Below, piece by piece: positions 11,957 to 25,163 of a stretch of 64,000 bases of DNA. Below the pieces are notes generated by a model. It saw nothing but the letters and a program-made list of their open reading frames with translations, had not been told where the DNA came from and made no database searches. Source of the DNA: Lethocerus indicus (Eukaryota; Arthropoda; Insecta; Hemiptera; Belostomatidae); assembly GCA_019843655.1 (NCBI GenBank), contig JACDQD010000002.1, positions 2,924,585 to 2,988,584 of the forward strand, read 5' to 3'. Position 1 is the first letter of the stretch. Every line of letters starts with the position of its first letter. The translations under genes were made by a program, and so were the position numbers.

Positions 11957-13483
11957 ATGGCCCCGCGGACAGCAGCCCTTCTAGCCGCCCTGGCCCTACT
12001 GGCCGGCGCCCTGCCGCACGCCAACGGCGTAAGGTATACGCGTTGCCAACTGGCCCGCCAACTCTTCGATAAGGGCTTCCCCAAGGACCAACTGCCCGAC
12101 TGTGAGTAGACTTTTATTCGTCAATCTCGGCGCCTCGAAGGTCGAGCCGACCCCGACCTTGGCTCAACATCAACTTCTTTCCTTGTTCGTAATTTTTGTT
12201 TAATTCCTAACTTTAACAGAAACGCTTTTTCGAGTCTAACAAGTTGCTTCGGTGGTTTCATTTTACTCGACGAAACACTATTTTGCAAATTATTATACCT
12301 GTACACTAAAAATTTCTCTGTATTTTATAACTTTCTTTTTATTGACAGGGGTCTGCCTGGTCGAGAGTGAAAGTGGCAGAAATACGTCGGCAGTGGGTGG
12401 GCCCAATAAAAACGGGACTTACGATTACGGCCTGTTTCAGGTAACATTAAAAAATAATGCTCTTCCAGTACGATCTATGCTCGTCCGTATACTAATAACT
12501 GCAATTGATCTGTTTTAGATTAACGGCGGCTTATGGTGCACTCTCGGCCAGGCGGGCAAGGGTTGCAACGTCAAATGCGAAGGTAGGAATTTATTGTTTG
12601 TTCTGGGCGTATTTCTATTTTCGGTGAATATAACCGAACAATGGGGAGTGATGGCGGTGGATTGCTATTGTGGTCGATCGGGGCCTAAAAAATAGCGGCG
12701 GATTATTCTCACCTCTTGTGACAGCCTCCGACGCACTTCCGACAGTGATCAACTATCCGCTAATTGGTTACGGGCCGCTGAGCACAAAAGGTTTTTTATT
12801 ACCACTCTGTCCGTTTGTTTATATTGTAAATTTATAATGCTCGAGTTCAAAGTAAACTGCGGAAATGAACAATATTCCGACAGCCGAAAGAAAATTATTA
12901 CCGCCGGCCGATTATAACTACCGCTCTAACTTTTTTTTTCCACATTCGCCGCTACCATTCACAATGTACTCCTCTAATGAACACAATTCTGTTTTTATCA
13001 TTTTTTTTTTCCTTTAACTTCTGTTCCATTTTCATGTGGTCGACCTTATAATATACCTTAAACTGATTAAAAGATTTGTGCTCACTGATTTCAGCGTATT
13101 CATTAGATGATGTACTAATTTTATTTTATTATTGGGGCTTCCAAATATATGTAGCTCATTCATAAAATATCAAATAAACGTATACGTTCGGTTATGTTCC
13201 GCTGTCATGTTTTATGAATCTCGAAATTGGTGATAAATATTTTGTTTTTAAGTTTACAGCTATTTACACTTTGACAAGAGTTTTGATTCCACGAATTATT
13301 ATTATTTGATTCTATTTTCCTCTTCCAGATCTATTGACCGACGACATAACGGCCAGCGCTGAGTGCGCTCACAGGATTTTCAAGATTCAAGGTTTCAAGG
13401 CGTGGCACGGATGGACGAAAAGGTGCAAAGGGAAGGCCCTTCCCGACATCGAATCCTGCTTTAAGGACGCCAAGGACGAGTGA
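11957..13483 (+). CDS. LysD: c-type lysozyme (muramidase, EC 3.2.1.17), catalytic residues present
   Basis: Four coding exons: 11957-12101, 12349-12440, 12519-12582 and 13329-13483, phases 1, 0, 1, encode 151 residues. The ATG at 11957 opens an Ala/Leu-rich signal peptide ([18 protein letters not shown]...) before VRYTRC. The open frame continues upstream without an ATG, so 11957 is the best start. [12 protein letters not shown] carries the catalytic Glu, and [10 protein letters not shown] the catalytic Asp with the usual Tyr-Gly after it. This is the most canonical member of the cluster. It has eight cysteines, NGGLWC for the substrate cleft, CNVKCEDLLTDDI, and GFKAWHGW. Two oddities stand out. 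Exon 1 is strikingly GC-rich compared with the other three genes. The C-terminus runs past the last Cys-Phe with an acidic KDAKDE tail absent from LysA-C. Intron 3 is long (746 nt). Expected to be a secreted antibacterial or digestive lysozyme. Confidence 0.93.
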
Positions 13484-16385
13484 AAACTGGCGAGTCCTGC
13501 GGCTTCTATCTCCATGGATAAGTTTGAAGTAGATCCACTAGTATGACAACAATCGCGCTCTTTTAAACTTTAATATCTCGCAAACCTCTTAGTATGTGTT
13601 CAAACAAAATATTCAATTTTTCAGGGTTTATCTATTTACTACCTCTTCCTGTAATAATATACAAATTCACTATTTATAATTCATACATTGTTTATACATC
13701 AATTTAACATGCGCTGCGAGCAATGATATATATATATTAAATATTAATGAAAAAGTACTGTCGAAATTGTAAATTCTTCCTTCAATAACGGGTTTTTAGG
13801 TACAGCTCGTACTGTATCTGAAAAAATACAAAATGTGTACCTGAGAATCCCTGACGAAGTGATATCTTTTGTATTATAATTGTACCGAATAAATTTTCTA
13901 GACAGCATCGCCAACAATCTGATACATTTTATCGATAATAATTTCGATGAGCCCAGTTCAGTGCTAATCTAAAACCCTATTCGCTGTTTGAAACTATTTT
14001 CAGAGACGATCTTGCATATACAAACTGAAATTCAAACGCAATTTATTCTAGAAAATCGACGCCACGTCCGCTAAACTAAAGGGGAAGAACAGAACACAAG
14101 CGAACAATAATGTGAACTATCCGAATTATGCGGTAAGAAACTATGGGGGATTCACACTTTCAAATTACAGTTTTTCTAGCGTTATCTAGAAATTACCGAA
14201 TCTAGAATCTAGTTGCGCAATTATTCGCATTATTACTGTTGTGATACGTTTCTTTGAAAAGGTTCATCAATCATATTGGTGGAGCGATATCGTTTAATTT
14301 GAATGACCGTAAATAATAGATAAATTTTGTGCAGACCCAGCCAAGATATATAAATCCTGCGATTTATAATCTCTAACCAGTTTGTTCTATGTCGTGTTCT
14401 AACAACCTTCAGCGCTCGCACTGAATCTTGAAATTTCATTCTAGATCTTATCTCTTATCTGTCATACACAGATACACATTAGATTCAAATGGCGAAAAGT
14501 GTAAGTCGCCTCCGTGTGGACGCACCGTCATTCTGTCCTCCGATTGTGGGAAATACAGCTGCCGGAAAGCGTAAATTGCTGCGTAAAAACTAGGAAACGG
14601 GGCAGGCAAATCGTGCATTTATGCACTGGCTGTGTTTACACAATAACCAGGATTGTATTGGGCGGGTGTGTTGAAAATCTCTATGCGGACAGGTATTCCC
14701 GGCGGGATTGGTTGCGGTAGGGCGGGCGGTTGAGGGCCTGAATTAGTGCCGTGGGGAAGGGCTAAGAGATTCACCGGTTGCATAATTCATTGCCGACCTC
14801 GGCTTTTCCCCCGGCCAAACTCCCAACCAACTACTCCAACCGTCGCCGCCCATACCGGTCATGCCTCGGCCACAAATCGGAATTTTACCACAGTTTATTA
14901 CAGTTATTAAAAAATGGAATTAATTGAACAAAACAGATATACGAAATCTATAGAAAAATATTCGTATAAATTCGAGGTTAAATTCAAATATTGTTCAGTG
15001 TCAGTTGTTGTGTATAATATTGGGGGTAAAGTTGGCGTAAACATTAACAAAAATAGCAGCTATTCGTATATTATCCTAGCGGTTTACCTATCGTATATTT
15101 TGTTTTTGAAAAGAAATTATTATATTATTATGTATTATTATTATTATTACCAGTTAATGAAGGATCTGATTAAATGTAGTATTTTTTTTCTGTAAAGAAT
15201 TATCAACCGTTAATCGAAAATAAATGGAATTACGCGGTCTCGTTTGATACTGTAGAAAATATATTATCAGGTAAAAATCATTGCGGGAAGACAAACGCGC
15301 GGAAAAATACTTTTGACAAGAAATTGTGAATGATAAATCTGTTCTGGCGGGTAAGAAAAAAAACTTGCCAAATTCAGTTTGGACCGAAGATGAAATAGAA
15401 AGTTAGTTAACCCTCACAACTTCAAAAAGGGATAACTCTCCCCCATCCCACCCAAGTATTTCACCCTCGGGATTTGAAATATACCCGAAGTTAGGCTCAT
15501 TTTTTAACGCAACTTGAGGCATATATATGTATCACGCCAATGAAATTTATTCAGTAGTAGCCCTTGAAATATTAAAAGGCGCCTCTGAATAATTTCAACT
15601 TTGACGCCTTCAACGAAGAGTTCCACTGTTTCCATAAATTATTTCTGTTTTCAGCATTCTAAACTTTAGTTAGATGTTTCCCCCTGTGATGTTTGATTCT
15701 CAATATCAACGTAATGAAGAACACAGGTTATGACTATACTGTACTAGAAATCCAGAGTGAAACGTAAAACAAATTAATAATATTTTAAATTTTTAAAATA
15801 AAATAAAATTTTTTACATCCACATAGACAGCATTCTGATAATCCAATTAGTCGATCTTTCTGAATTGAACACGAAACGAATTCATTCGAAATTCTAAAGA
15901 ACAGAACTTTCCAATCACTTGCCTGTACTATATCAGTCTGTAAAACACAGAATTGAATCCGGATATCGCCTATTGCACATTATCAGTATGAAATGACGCA
16001 ATGCTAGTACAAGAAAAAACAACAATTGTTATTGCTAATCGTTAATTAATATTTACTAAACAATTCATGGCGTATCCACAACGTTTAAGTGTGTTACGAT
16101 AATGGATTGAAACAACATTTGCCGTATCAATTTGTGCCGTTTACATGAAAACATTTAATATTAATATTCAATCGGTCTGTATTTGCACTGACATGTTTTC
16201 AGAGTGAAATGTACAGGGGATCAGTAGCACAATCAGTCGCTGTTTGCAAGAAAAACCTTTTCCCTAATGCCAAACACGACAGGTTCCATCGTTACAGACT
16301 TACAAATACAACTTATTTGGTTCGCCATCTAACTAACTTGGAGCCATTCTATAGCATGTCACATGGCTCATAGCATATGGGTAAT
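13484..16385. other. Non-coding region downstream of LysD
   Basis: It contains the probable LysD 3'UTR (no close AATAAA; one at about 13889-13894). Beyond that I see no supported gene. A small hairpin with arms TGAAATTTATTCAG and CTGAATAATTTCA spans 15541-15597. No further lysozyme exon is visible downstream of LysD. Confidence 0.5.
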
Positions 16386-16733
16386 CATTAATTACCCATT
16401 AGAACAACTGAGCCCTTGGAAGAACCTCCCTGATTAGAAGAACTGAAAATTACGCCTATGAAAAAATATTTCTAATATTTCAAGTAACGACTAAATTTAA
16501 GGGTGGAATATTGTTGTTTTACATGCATACATACATGCAAACATATGTATGTTTTACATACATATAAGTACACAAGCACTTACGGCGGATGAAATTGTAA
16601 AACAACAATATTCCACCCTTAAATTTAGTCGTTACTTGAAATATTAGAAATATTTTTTCATAGGCGTAATTTTCAGTTCTTCTCATCATGGAGGTTCTTC
16701 CAAGGGTTCAGTTGTTCTAATGGGTAATTAATG
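16386..16733. mobile_element. 348-bp fold-back (long inverted repeat) element
   Basis: Two 138-bp arms (16386-16523 and 16596-16733) are reverse complements with only three mismatches that I count, separated by a 72-bp loop rich in TACATA motifs. The outer ends are CATTAATTACCC and GGGTAATTAATG. There is no coding capacity. The near identity of the arms implies a recent insertion or active homogenisation. RNA across it would form a long hairpin that could feed the endogenous siRNA pathway. Superfamily unassigned. Confidence 0.85.
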
Positions 16734-18486
16734 CATACATATAAGTACAGACAAACTAATCTCAGACGTGTTTTTCAATCTGCTTGAGTATTTCTAGTAT
16801 TCATTGGACAGGTACAGATTTGACAATCAGCGGTATTGACGGGTGCTATTATGGTTAGAAAATTAGTTATATAGCCAGGCACAGAATTATGAATGGATTG
16901 GTATTAGCAAACTGATCAATAATATCCCTATGAATAAATCCAATTTGGATTTTTCAATCATGTCGCTAAAAGAGGATCGGATTACTGAGAAGGAGGGGGC
17001 TCTTCTTGTTGCTAAGCTCATTACCTTAATCTTAAGCTATTCATCCTACGCAGTAGGCTATTTTTTATAGCATCATTATTTCCAACCAAAACACAATTAT
17101 CTCAACGATTTTCCAATTTTGAAAATATAATTGCGTTATTCATTGCTTTACAGCTTCCATCGTTTGCCTTATCCTCACATGTAGGACTGGATTCAATGGC
17201 GGAAAATCACCTACCGGTGAAGAAGACTTATAACGACAATGCAGTAGTACTACGCAAAATTTATTGACACATTCCGGAATCACATTCCTTTTCGACTAAT
17301 TTCAGTTACGGCATTTATTTAGGGTGGAAAACTAACCCCCTAAGATAGGGTTTGGAACCGGAAACCATGTTCCCAATACTGGCTACTTCCCCAAAAATAT
17401 CTTTGATCAATGACACAGGAGATACCGATCAATTTTCCTCCGTAAATGTGTTCTCCGCCACTAGGTATAAATACGTATTCATGTCAAACATCATAAATCG
17501 GGAAGTAAAAGGGTTACTGTTTCTCATAAAAAAAAGGCTGTAAAAGTTCTTACGGCATTGGATACCTTAAAGAGCAGATAAACGTATGTAAAATCTCAAA
17601 GAATAAAGGTTAATTTACGCCTCGTAAATTCGGGCAAAGGTGTTTACGCGCCCCCTTTCTCTTTGACCATTTCATAAAATTTTACAACGAGAATTTTCTA
17701 GTCACACCGGGAAACGATGTCCAATGAAAATACCCTTATTTCAGAGAAGCGTTATTCTCTCGAAGGTTATGGTCGCAAGATTTTTAGGTAGTTCCCGACA
17801 CGGAAAATGTGAAGTGTGCGTATAAATGAACACTTCATAAAGCAGTGCTTCGTAGTGAACCCGAAATGAAACTCTATCGGGATACTCTAAACCACAGTAG
17901 GATAGACTTTTTGTACTAGGCCGAGCAAACTATAAATAAATAAACGTATCGAAATAATAAAGAAGGAAGTAATCTAATTAGATTCTTACGCATAACCAGA
18001 AAAACGTTTTTGTAAGTTCTATAAATAACGAAATATTATTTAAAAAGCCAATCGATGATCACATTATAAGATATATATGGCCGGCGTTCAAGTATTCAAC
18101 CAAATCACCGTGTTGAAACAGAAGGCTGCAATAGTGATTTTCAACAATTGTTTCAGACGTGGTGTTCAATTGCCTCAAAATTTTAATTCGCAACCGTTTA
18201 CCTTATTATGCTAACGATTTGTTGTATTTATTTTTTTGTACAACCCCTAAATAACGCCGGGGTGATATTTGCAACTGCAACTGTGTTTGTCCGACTTCAT
18301 TCCTCGAAGAAAGAATATGCCAGTAAACAAAAGCGAAAGCTCGCCATTCCCGTATTCTTAGTACAAATATTTAGTTGGATGAGTTCTGCTGGCAAACACT
18401 GCTGCCAGTCGGGGGAGGCTGGAACGCGGTTTTGGGGGGGGGGTGGGGTTGGAAAAACTCTTAAAGTGAAGTTTCTTAATTAAACC

Positions 18487-18511
18487 GGAGGGAGGGAGGG
18501 AGGGGGGGGGG
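18487..18511 (+). repeat. G-rich tract, G-quadruplex type
   Basis: (GGGA)n followed by a ten-base G run; fits four or more G3 runs with short loops. Confidence 0.7.
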
Positions 18512-20639
18512 AAGTAAACAATTAATTTGAGATACTTTCCGATCGATACAACCGAATTCCCCTTTACAGGCTAACCGCAACGGGCTCTGAAAATGGGGTG
18601 AAAACTCATTAAATGCGGATTTATCGCCACCGAAATCTGACGATTAGTGAGCGGCAAGAAATATTTCCCCGATGTTCAAATTGCCTCGCGTTATCCCGTG
18701 TATAGCACTCTTCCGCACGGGAACTAGTTCAAAATTCCTAAAAATGCCAATTGAAATAGAAATTAATCAAATAGTGAAATACGCAGGTTATGAGTCTCGC
18801 TATGAGGGGAATGTGACCCAAACATAAAACGCTATCGATCGCAATTGAACCGTTAGCAGGGTCCATTCTAAGACCTCTCACACGTGAACATGTTCTTCGT
18901 GTACTTCTAATACCATAGTGACGTTATCTCTTATTTGTATTTCACCTGATAATTAGCAATGCCCAATTGATTTACTGCCCACTTCGGCATAAGCTGTGTT
19001 AATTTCTTTCCAAACCCCCCTCAAAAAACGCTTCATCGCCCGTCATGTCGTTTGAATATTGTGTTGAATTGCAACATATATGTATAAAGGCGGCATAATT
19101 GTATTTCTTAAGCGAGATATAGCGTTCAACATTTAAATATTTATATTTCATAATCATCAACAGCGATCGAATATTATATATATCAGGATAAATTCAAATT
19201 AACTTGGCTTTAGATAAGGAGCGTGAGGGGAATCGGAATGGTGGATAGGAAGTGACCGATCGGAGAGAGAGAGAGAGTTCGATAAACTCTAATGCCATAA
19301 TCTGCGGAGGGAGTCTCCTGTGGAGTAAATGCAAATCAGGGCCATAATAGTTGGCCGGCGGCCCCACCCTCGGCCTAATTGAAAATTATCAGCCTAACTC
19401 CACGAGGAAAGTCCCCACTCAATCTAGCTACAATGCCCAGCAGCTCGGACCTACAAGAGGTATTCAATTAAAGAGTCGTAACGCTCCCGGTTATTTTCAG
19501 GGGGGTGGAAATTGGAAAAACCGACCAAGTGGGGGCATTCAGGACCGTATCAAATTCTGACCCGTCACACTTAATCGGCCCGAAAGCGGATCGATTTCCG
19601 TTATCTATTGTTTCAACTAATTTCTTACAGCATAATGAATTGTTTCATGGTGAATAATCTCTACTATATTCGGTATTAATTCAGCCTAGAATTAATGTTT
19701 CTATCATTCGGAAATTATAAAATTCTGAAATATTACAAAACGATTAATAACATCGGTAACCTTCCGGCAGTAGATTGGCCGGATTTTAGTTCGCTCTTTG
19801 ACATCTTGCCAAGGCAATTTTCAAAGCCGGACGTTAATTCTAATTCCTTAGCATCTGAAGATGGAACATTTAAAAGAAAAGATGTATTCCAACAGTATTT
19901 TACAATGTGCAGTAAAATAGAGATAATATTTATACACAGGAAACTCAGTTGTAACAGCAATATCAATATATTTCCCAGGGAGGGAATATCACGCCGTCTT
20001 GAAATTTGTGTCACGTCTGGGGGGTTGATGCTAAATGGCGGTTAGCTGAATAACAAAGATCACGGCTTTTCCGCAGGAACACAGATTCCTTAACCGACTG
20101 CTGCTAAAGCGGCCACAGTATGCACGACTGTGCGTTCTTAAGATACAAAATCACTGTACGAAATCAACCCCTTATTACCTCCGATAGTCTTAATTTCATC
20201 GCTGAAATGAATTAATTCGTTTATTATCCTAACGTGCGCAATGGCGGGGGGCAGTCACCGAAACGGTGAAATTGTGGGAAGCCGAAATTGTTATACGACC
20301 AAATCAGCGACCGGGGACAATATCGCGAGAAAAATTATATTAATTATACCCTCGAAAATCAAATTTGGACCCGTTAATTGGATTACGTTGCTGGTTTTGT
20401 GGCTTCGGTGCAGGAGAGAATGTTTAGTATGTTCCACTTAAAAGGTATTACGACGATATTCAAAGAATCCTCCTCTCGAGTTAAGAGGGCCTGTTTATAT
20501 TGCCGGCGCGAGTTGGTAAAGGCGGCGGTTGGAATTATTCTAAATGGCCTTCACCGCTCAACGGTGGGCGCCATTGTCGAATGCCTCCTTCCGTTGTAAC
20601 CTCGGCTTCTGAAAACCCCATTAGGCGTTCTTTTTTCCG

Positions 20640-20666
20640 TTTTTTTTTTTTTTTTTTTTTTTTTTT
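20640..20666 (+). repeat. Poly-T run (27 nt)
   Basis: Uninterrupted T homopolymer. It could be the tail of a minus-strand retroposed sequence, but I see no recognisable element next to it. Confidence 0.7.
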
Positions 20667-23600
20667 GAAGAGAAAGCTTCTCTCATTCTCCTTCCCTCTC
20701 TCGCATCCCCTATTGAGACGAGGGAAGTGGCTCAGGCCGAATTCAAGTAACCCCCTCTCAACCCCTACCCGGTTCCCTTTCGACTTTGGCTACCGAATAT
20801 AAAATAGGCGGCGGTAAACCTAACCCTCGCCCCGTTGGAAACTCGGTTCATGACTTGAATTGACTCGAGTTGGTAATTCTTTCGAGCCGGCCATTACGAC
20901 GAGATCTATTTTCTAGCCTCCGTAATACCGGTCTGACCATTAAATCGGAGATATAATTGCTCTCTTTGACTTTAACCTGTCGCGCTCTGAACAAGAGCGG
21001 ATCCAGGAGAAGTTGTTACGAGCAGACGAATAATATAATAATATTACGTACATAAAATTATTCTTTATATATTTGATTAATATTGCGAATTTACAAATAA
21101 TTATCAGATAGTGAAGGTATTGAAATAGAAACAAATACCATTAAAATTTTTCCACTAAATTTTTTCTGGGTTGTTCGTACTCATGAAATCATCTCGACTG
21201 CTTTAAAACAGTGTTTAATTCGGGACAAATATTATATCTGTTATTTTTTATTTCGTAATGTCAGTATTCTCATCGCAGGAAAAATAAACTGTAAAAAATA
21301 CAGATCGTGATTGCGTTGTTATTTCCTTCTCCGAAGAAATAGGGAGTGGTCAGGGAGTGGGGGCTTTTCCGGGAGAATTTTTCCCATTTATTTGGTCGAG
21401 TTCACAGGGCCGCGACCGCGGAAAATTTAAATCTCATCAAAAATACAGATTGAGCGGCTGCTGGGGGCCGGCAAATCTCGGCTCAACTTCAAAAATCTCA
21501 TTTCGTGTACGGGGTTCGATTTGGTCGGCCGTGCAGTTTAGCCCGCCCGTTGGGGGGAGATTGCATTATGCTATTATATAATTCGGTCGATAGAGGTGCC
21601 GTTATTATCAGCCCTACACCGCTCCTCCACCCACCAACCCCAACCCCCCCCCCATCCCTCCAACGGCCCTAGGACGATACTACGACCCTCTTAACAACCT
21701 CGGGGCATGCATCATGCAGCCCTTTCCCATCTATTTATTACTCATACCGTATATTCGGCAACGACACGTACAGCGTGTAAATTAATCGATCTTTTCGTGA
21801 CCTACCTACCAGTTGGGCCCTCGGATCATTCCGCTCACGTCCCAGACGGTACGAATGTATTACGCATGTAGGAACAGCACCGTATTAGCCTTTTTATACA
21901 GTTAATATAAGTGTATAGTATACTATACCATTCATAGGAAGGAGCTACCGGAATATCACCGGCCTAATTTAATTCATTCCAAAGTTAATCATGGCCATGT
22001 ATACAATGTTTAATTGTATTAAATTGGCCACAAAGCCAGATTATGTTTGTTTCTACGGTGACATTATTGAACATAAGATTACTATAGTGTCGTGAGAAAT
22101 TCTTACAAGTCCATTGTATATGCGGGGGACGTTCCTAATTTGTCCAAGGAAAAGAACTCTACCCGTTTCCCCGTTGCCCGGGAGGATAGGATTTATGGTT
22201 TTGGACGAGATTCGCTAGAAGACCCGTTTAAATATTTAATCGGGAAGCGACATCCGTCCCTTCCAGTCCGTGGCCCACTTCGGTATGGTCCCTCATTCAA
22301 AATTAAAAGTACGACGGTTAAAGCTCCGGAGAAGGATAACTTTGCCCTGATTGCCAGCAATCTCAACAACGTGTAGTTTGTTCCGCCACTATCCCCCGAT
22401 CCCACGGCTTATACGTTTTTTAAAGTGACTCCGCCTTTCACGTCGCCGTACATTACTGGGATCTAACCCTTCCGCCTTTTCCATTTACAGGAACAAATGT
22501 CCTCTATGGTTTCCTCCTTTTTTTATACAATGTGACTACTTCCCTGACGTATTAGTTGAATTTTACGTACTGTAATAACAATTAGAATAAAGGTACGACG
22601 AATACCGATTTACTGTTAGATTTAGATTTTATAATATTTGTGCTAAGGTATTTCCTATCTGGTCATTGTAGGAATATAAATTTCCCAAAGGTATATTCAA
22701 ATTTTTGTTATACGGTATATATATATTTGTTGTTCGGTCAAAATTACCGAATATACGAATTTTTTTATTTTAAATAAGACTATTTAGTAAATTACCCCGT
22801 ATTGTGAAAACCTCTTACATAACGATAGATGAATTTTCCCCGATCTTGTGCCCCGTAATGTTACGCAGAGCGAAATGTATTACGTAATTAATCATGAATA
22901 GAGAGACGAAGCGTTTTAGAGGCTATCAAATTTTCACATTCACGACGCATAACCGCTGCCCAAGCTGAGCGTCGTCGGCCAACACGAAAAGGAAAATGGG
23001 CATTAAAAGCCGATTACTCAGCGCATCCAACGAACACGGCAACACGTGCATATAATGTACGGCTATCATACGTGAAAAAGAAATGGATGTGTCGAATTTT
23101 AGCGAACATATTTGTGTCACGCAACGTGGTAGGGATTTAACAAAATACAGTTACGGATAAATAACGATACTACAGTCTTGCTACAGTTCAGTTTCGCTAC
23201 CTTCTCGAGTGGCAACTCGAGTGTTGTATGAACCAGAAGAGGGAATGGCCTCTGCGACTTTCGTAGATAGTTGAACTTTTAACAGCAACTTATTAACAAA
23301 AAATGTACAATAACAATGGCGGCAAGCGGAAACCGGCCATTGGATACGGAAAATGGCAGTGGATTGATATTCCACGAATTAAATTGCGTTTAGTATTGAA
23401 TGAAGTTCAAGGTCGTAATTTCATTAACCTTCCAATAATGACGCACAACATGGCGATAGGAATAGATCTGATTATTTAAAGAAATACAAATCGCTACACT
23501 ATACTGCTAAGGGTAACGCCTTTCAAGTATTTTAAATTGGAATTAGAAAGGAAGCTTGTTTGCGTGTAAGGTTTCGCAATGAATTCAATTAGGAGTGAGA

Positions 23601-25128
23601 CCATTTAATTCTAATAGGACGTATAATGGAGGGGGCGTATGGGGAGGTAACACGGTGGTTCACAGATGGTCTAATAACAGGGGGGGGGGGGGAGTTGGAA
23701 TACGGGCCGTTTTTTCCTCGGCCGATTAGACCGAGCGGGCAAAGCGGAAAAACCCATTTCAAGTTTATTACATCCCCAGTAGTGGGATACGCATTAGCGG
23801 GCGATACTGTATGCTGCACTGGACGAGAATTTAAGCGGTCGCCCCACAACCATAACCACCCCGCCACGCACTGAGCTTCACCTCGCCCAACTCGGATCCC
23901 TCAGCCGGCATCCAACGCCGGGTTAATAGCTTTCCGGTTTAATGTACGCCGGAATCGGATTTGGGCTGGAAAAACGGGGCCCGGAAACTTGGCTAAATGG
24001 AAAAATACGGGCCGGGGGTGGTCAGAAGGCTTAAACTCGGCGCTGCGGCCTACCGACGAGATTTTTGGGGGTTTTCAGGAGGGGAAAAGGATTTATTTCG
24101 CTAGGCTCAGTTGTACTGAGATAAGAAATGACGATTTAATTTTTAAGGCAAATTCCTAATACAGTGTATTGATTCATAGAGTTTTAGTTAGAACTGAATT
24201 TTAACTCATTGGGATGAAGAGCTCATATCAACAAATTTTACTGATATCGAGTTTTAATTCCGATTATATATTATTCCACACATCTATACTAGACTTATCT
24301 GCGGATGACGAATGCAATTAGGAATTTTTTATCCATATAATTAAGGATTTATTTCGATACATAAATGTGGAGTCAACTTGCAACAAGCCAGGATTAAATC
24401 ATCATTACCCCAATATAAGGTAAATATGCTTAATTGTTTTACTTCTAATATTGCTTTCCTAACGATTCTAACTTAGAACTCTGTAGTCGCTTGTATATAC
24501 ATAAAAAGGCGAGTTCTTACTCCTCCCGCAAAATATTATTGTTTAAGGATTAAATAAATATTTAACGGAAAAGGAGTAAAAGCCGCTTTGAATCTTAAGC
24601 AGTTTAGGACGAGATCGGAAAGAATTAAAGCCGAATTTTGTTATCCTTAATTAGGGGAAAGGAAAGATCCCTTTAAAATTGGAGGCCGCCCGAAAATAAA
24701 TTCCTTTTAGCCAGGTCGGCGGTTCCAGTTTAATTGGTCAGGTATCGCCTCTTTAAAGAAACCCACCCCCCCTTCTGTCCTCTAACTAACTGGAGGGGGG
24801 AATTGAATAAAATAAAAAATGTAAAAGGGAAAAAACAGGAGGGTAAAAAACCCTTTCCTTATTATCTCTATTACCTTTTAGTCCCAAATATAGGTGTTTT
24901 GTATTCCGGCCGGACTTCGGGGGTGGGACCGGCTCCGTTTCCTGAACCGGAGTTTATAAGGGGAATGTAGAAAGCGAGCCCGGTGTGAGCTTAAGCTCTG
25001 GGCCCTGGAAGGTAAGCTGCTTAGACTCTTAACTGGCCTCGTGCGCGCCCGTGAGTGTGATCGCTAATGCGCGGCCCTCTCCCACTTCTATCCCAGAGCT
25101 ATATTACAACTCGGCCTCCCCACAAAGA

Positions 25129-25163
25129 GGGAGGGAGGGAGGGAGGGTGGGAGGGAGAGGGAG
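25129..25163 (+). repeat. GGGA minisatellite, G-quadruplex type
   Basis: At least seven GGGA or GGTGGGA units in a purine-rich stretch that continues as GA-rich sequence to about 25190. Confidence 0.7.

Noticed and set aside
15541..15597. Small hairpin with 13-14-bp arms
   Set aside because: Short, imperfect, and in AT-rich DNA where such pairs arise by chance; not a convincing miRNA precursor.
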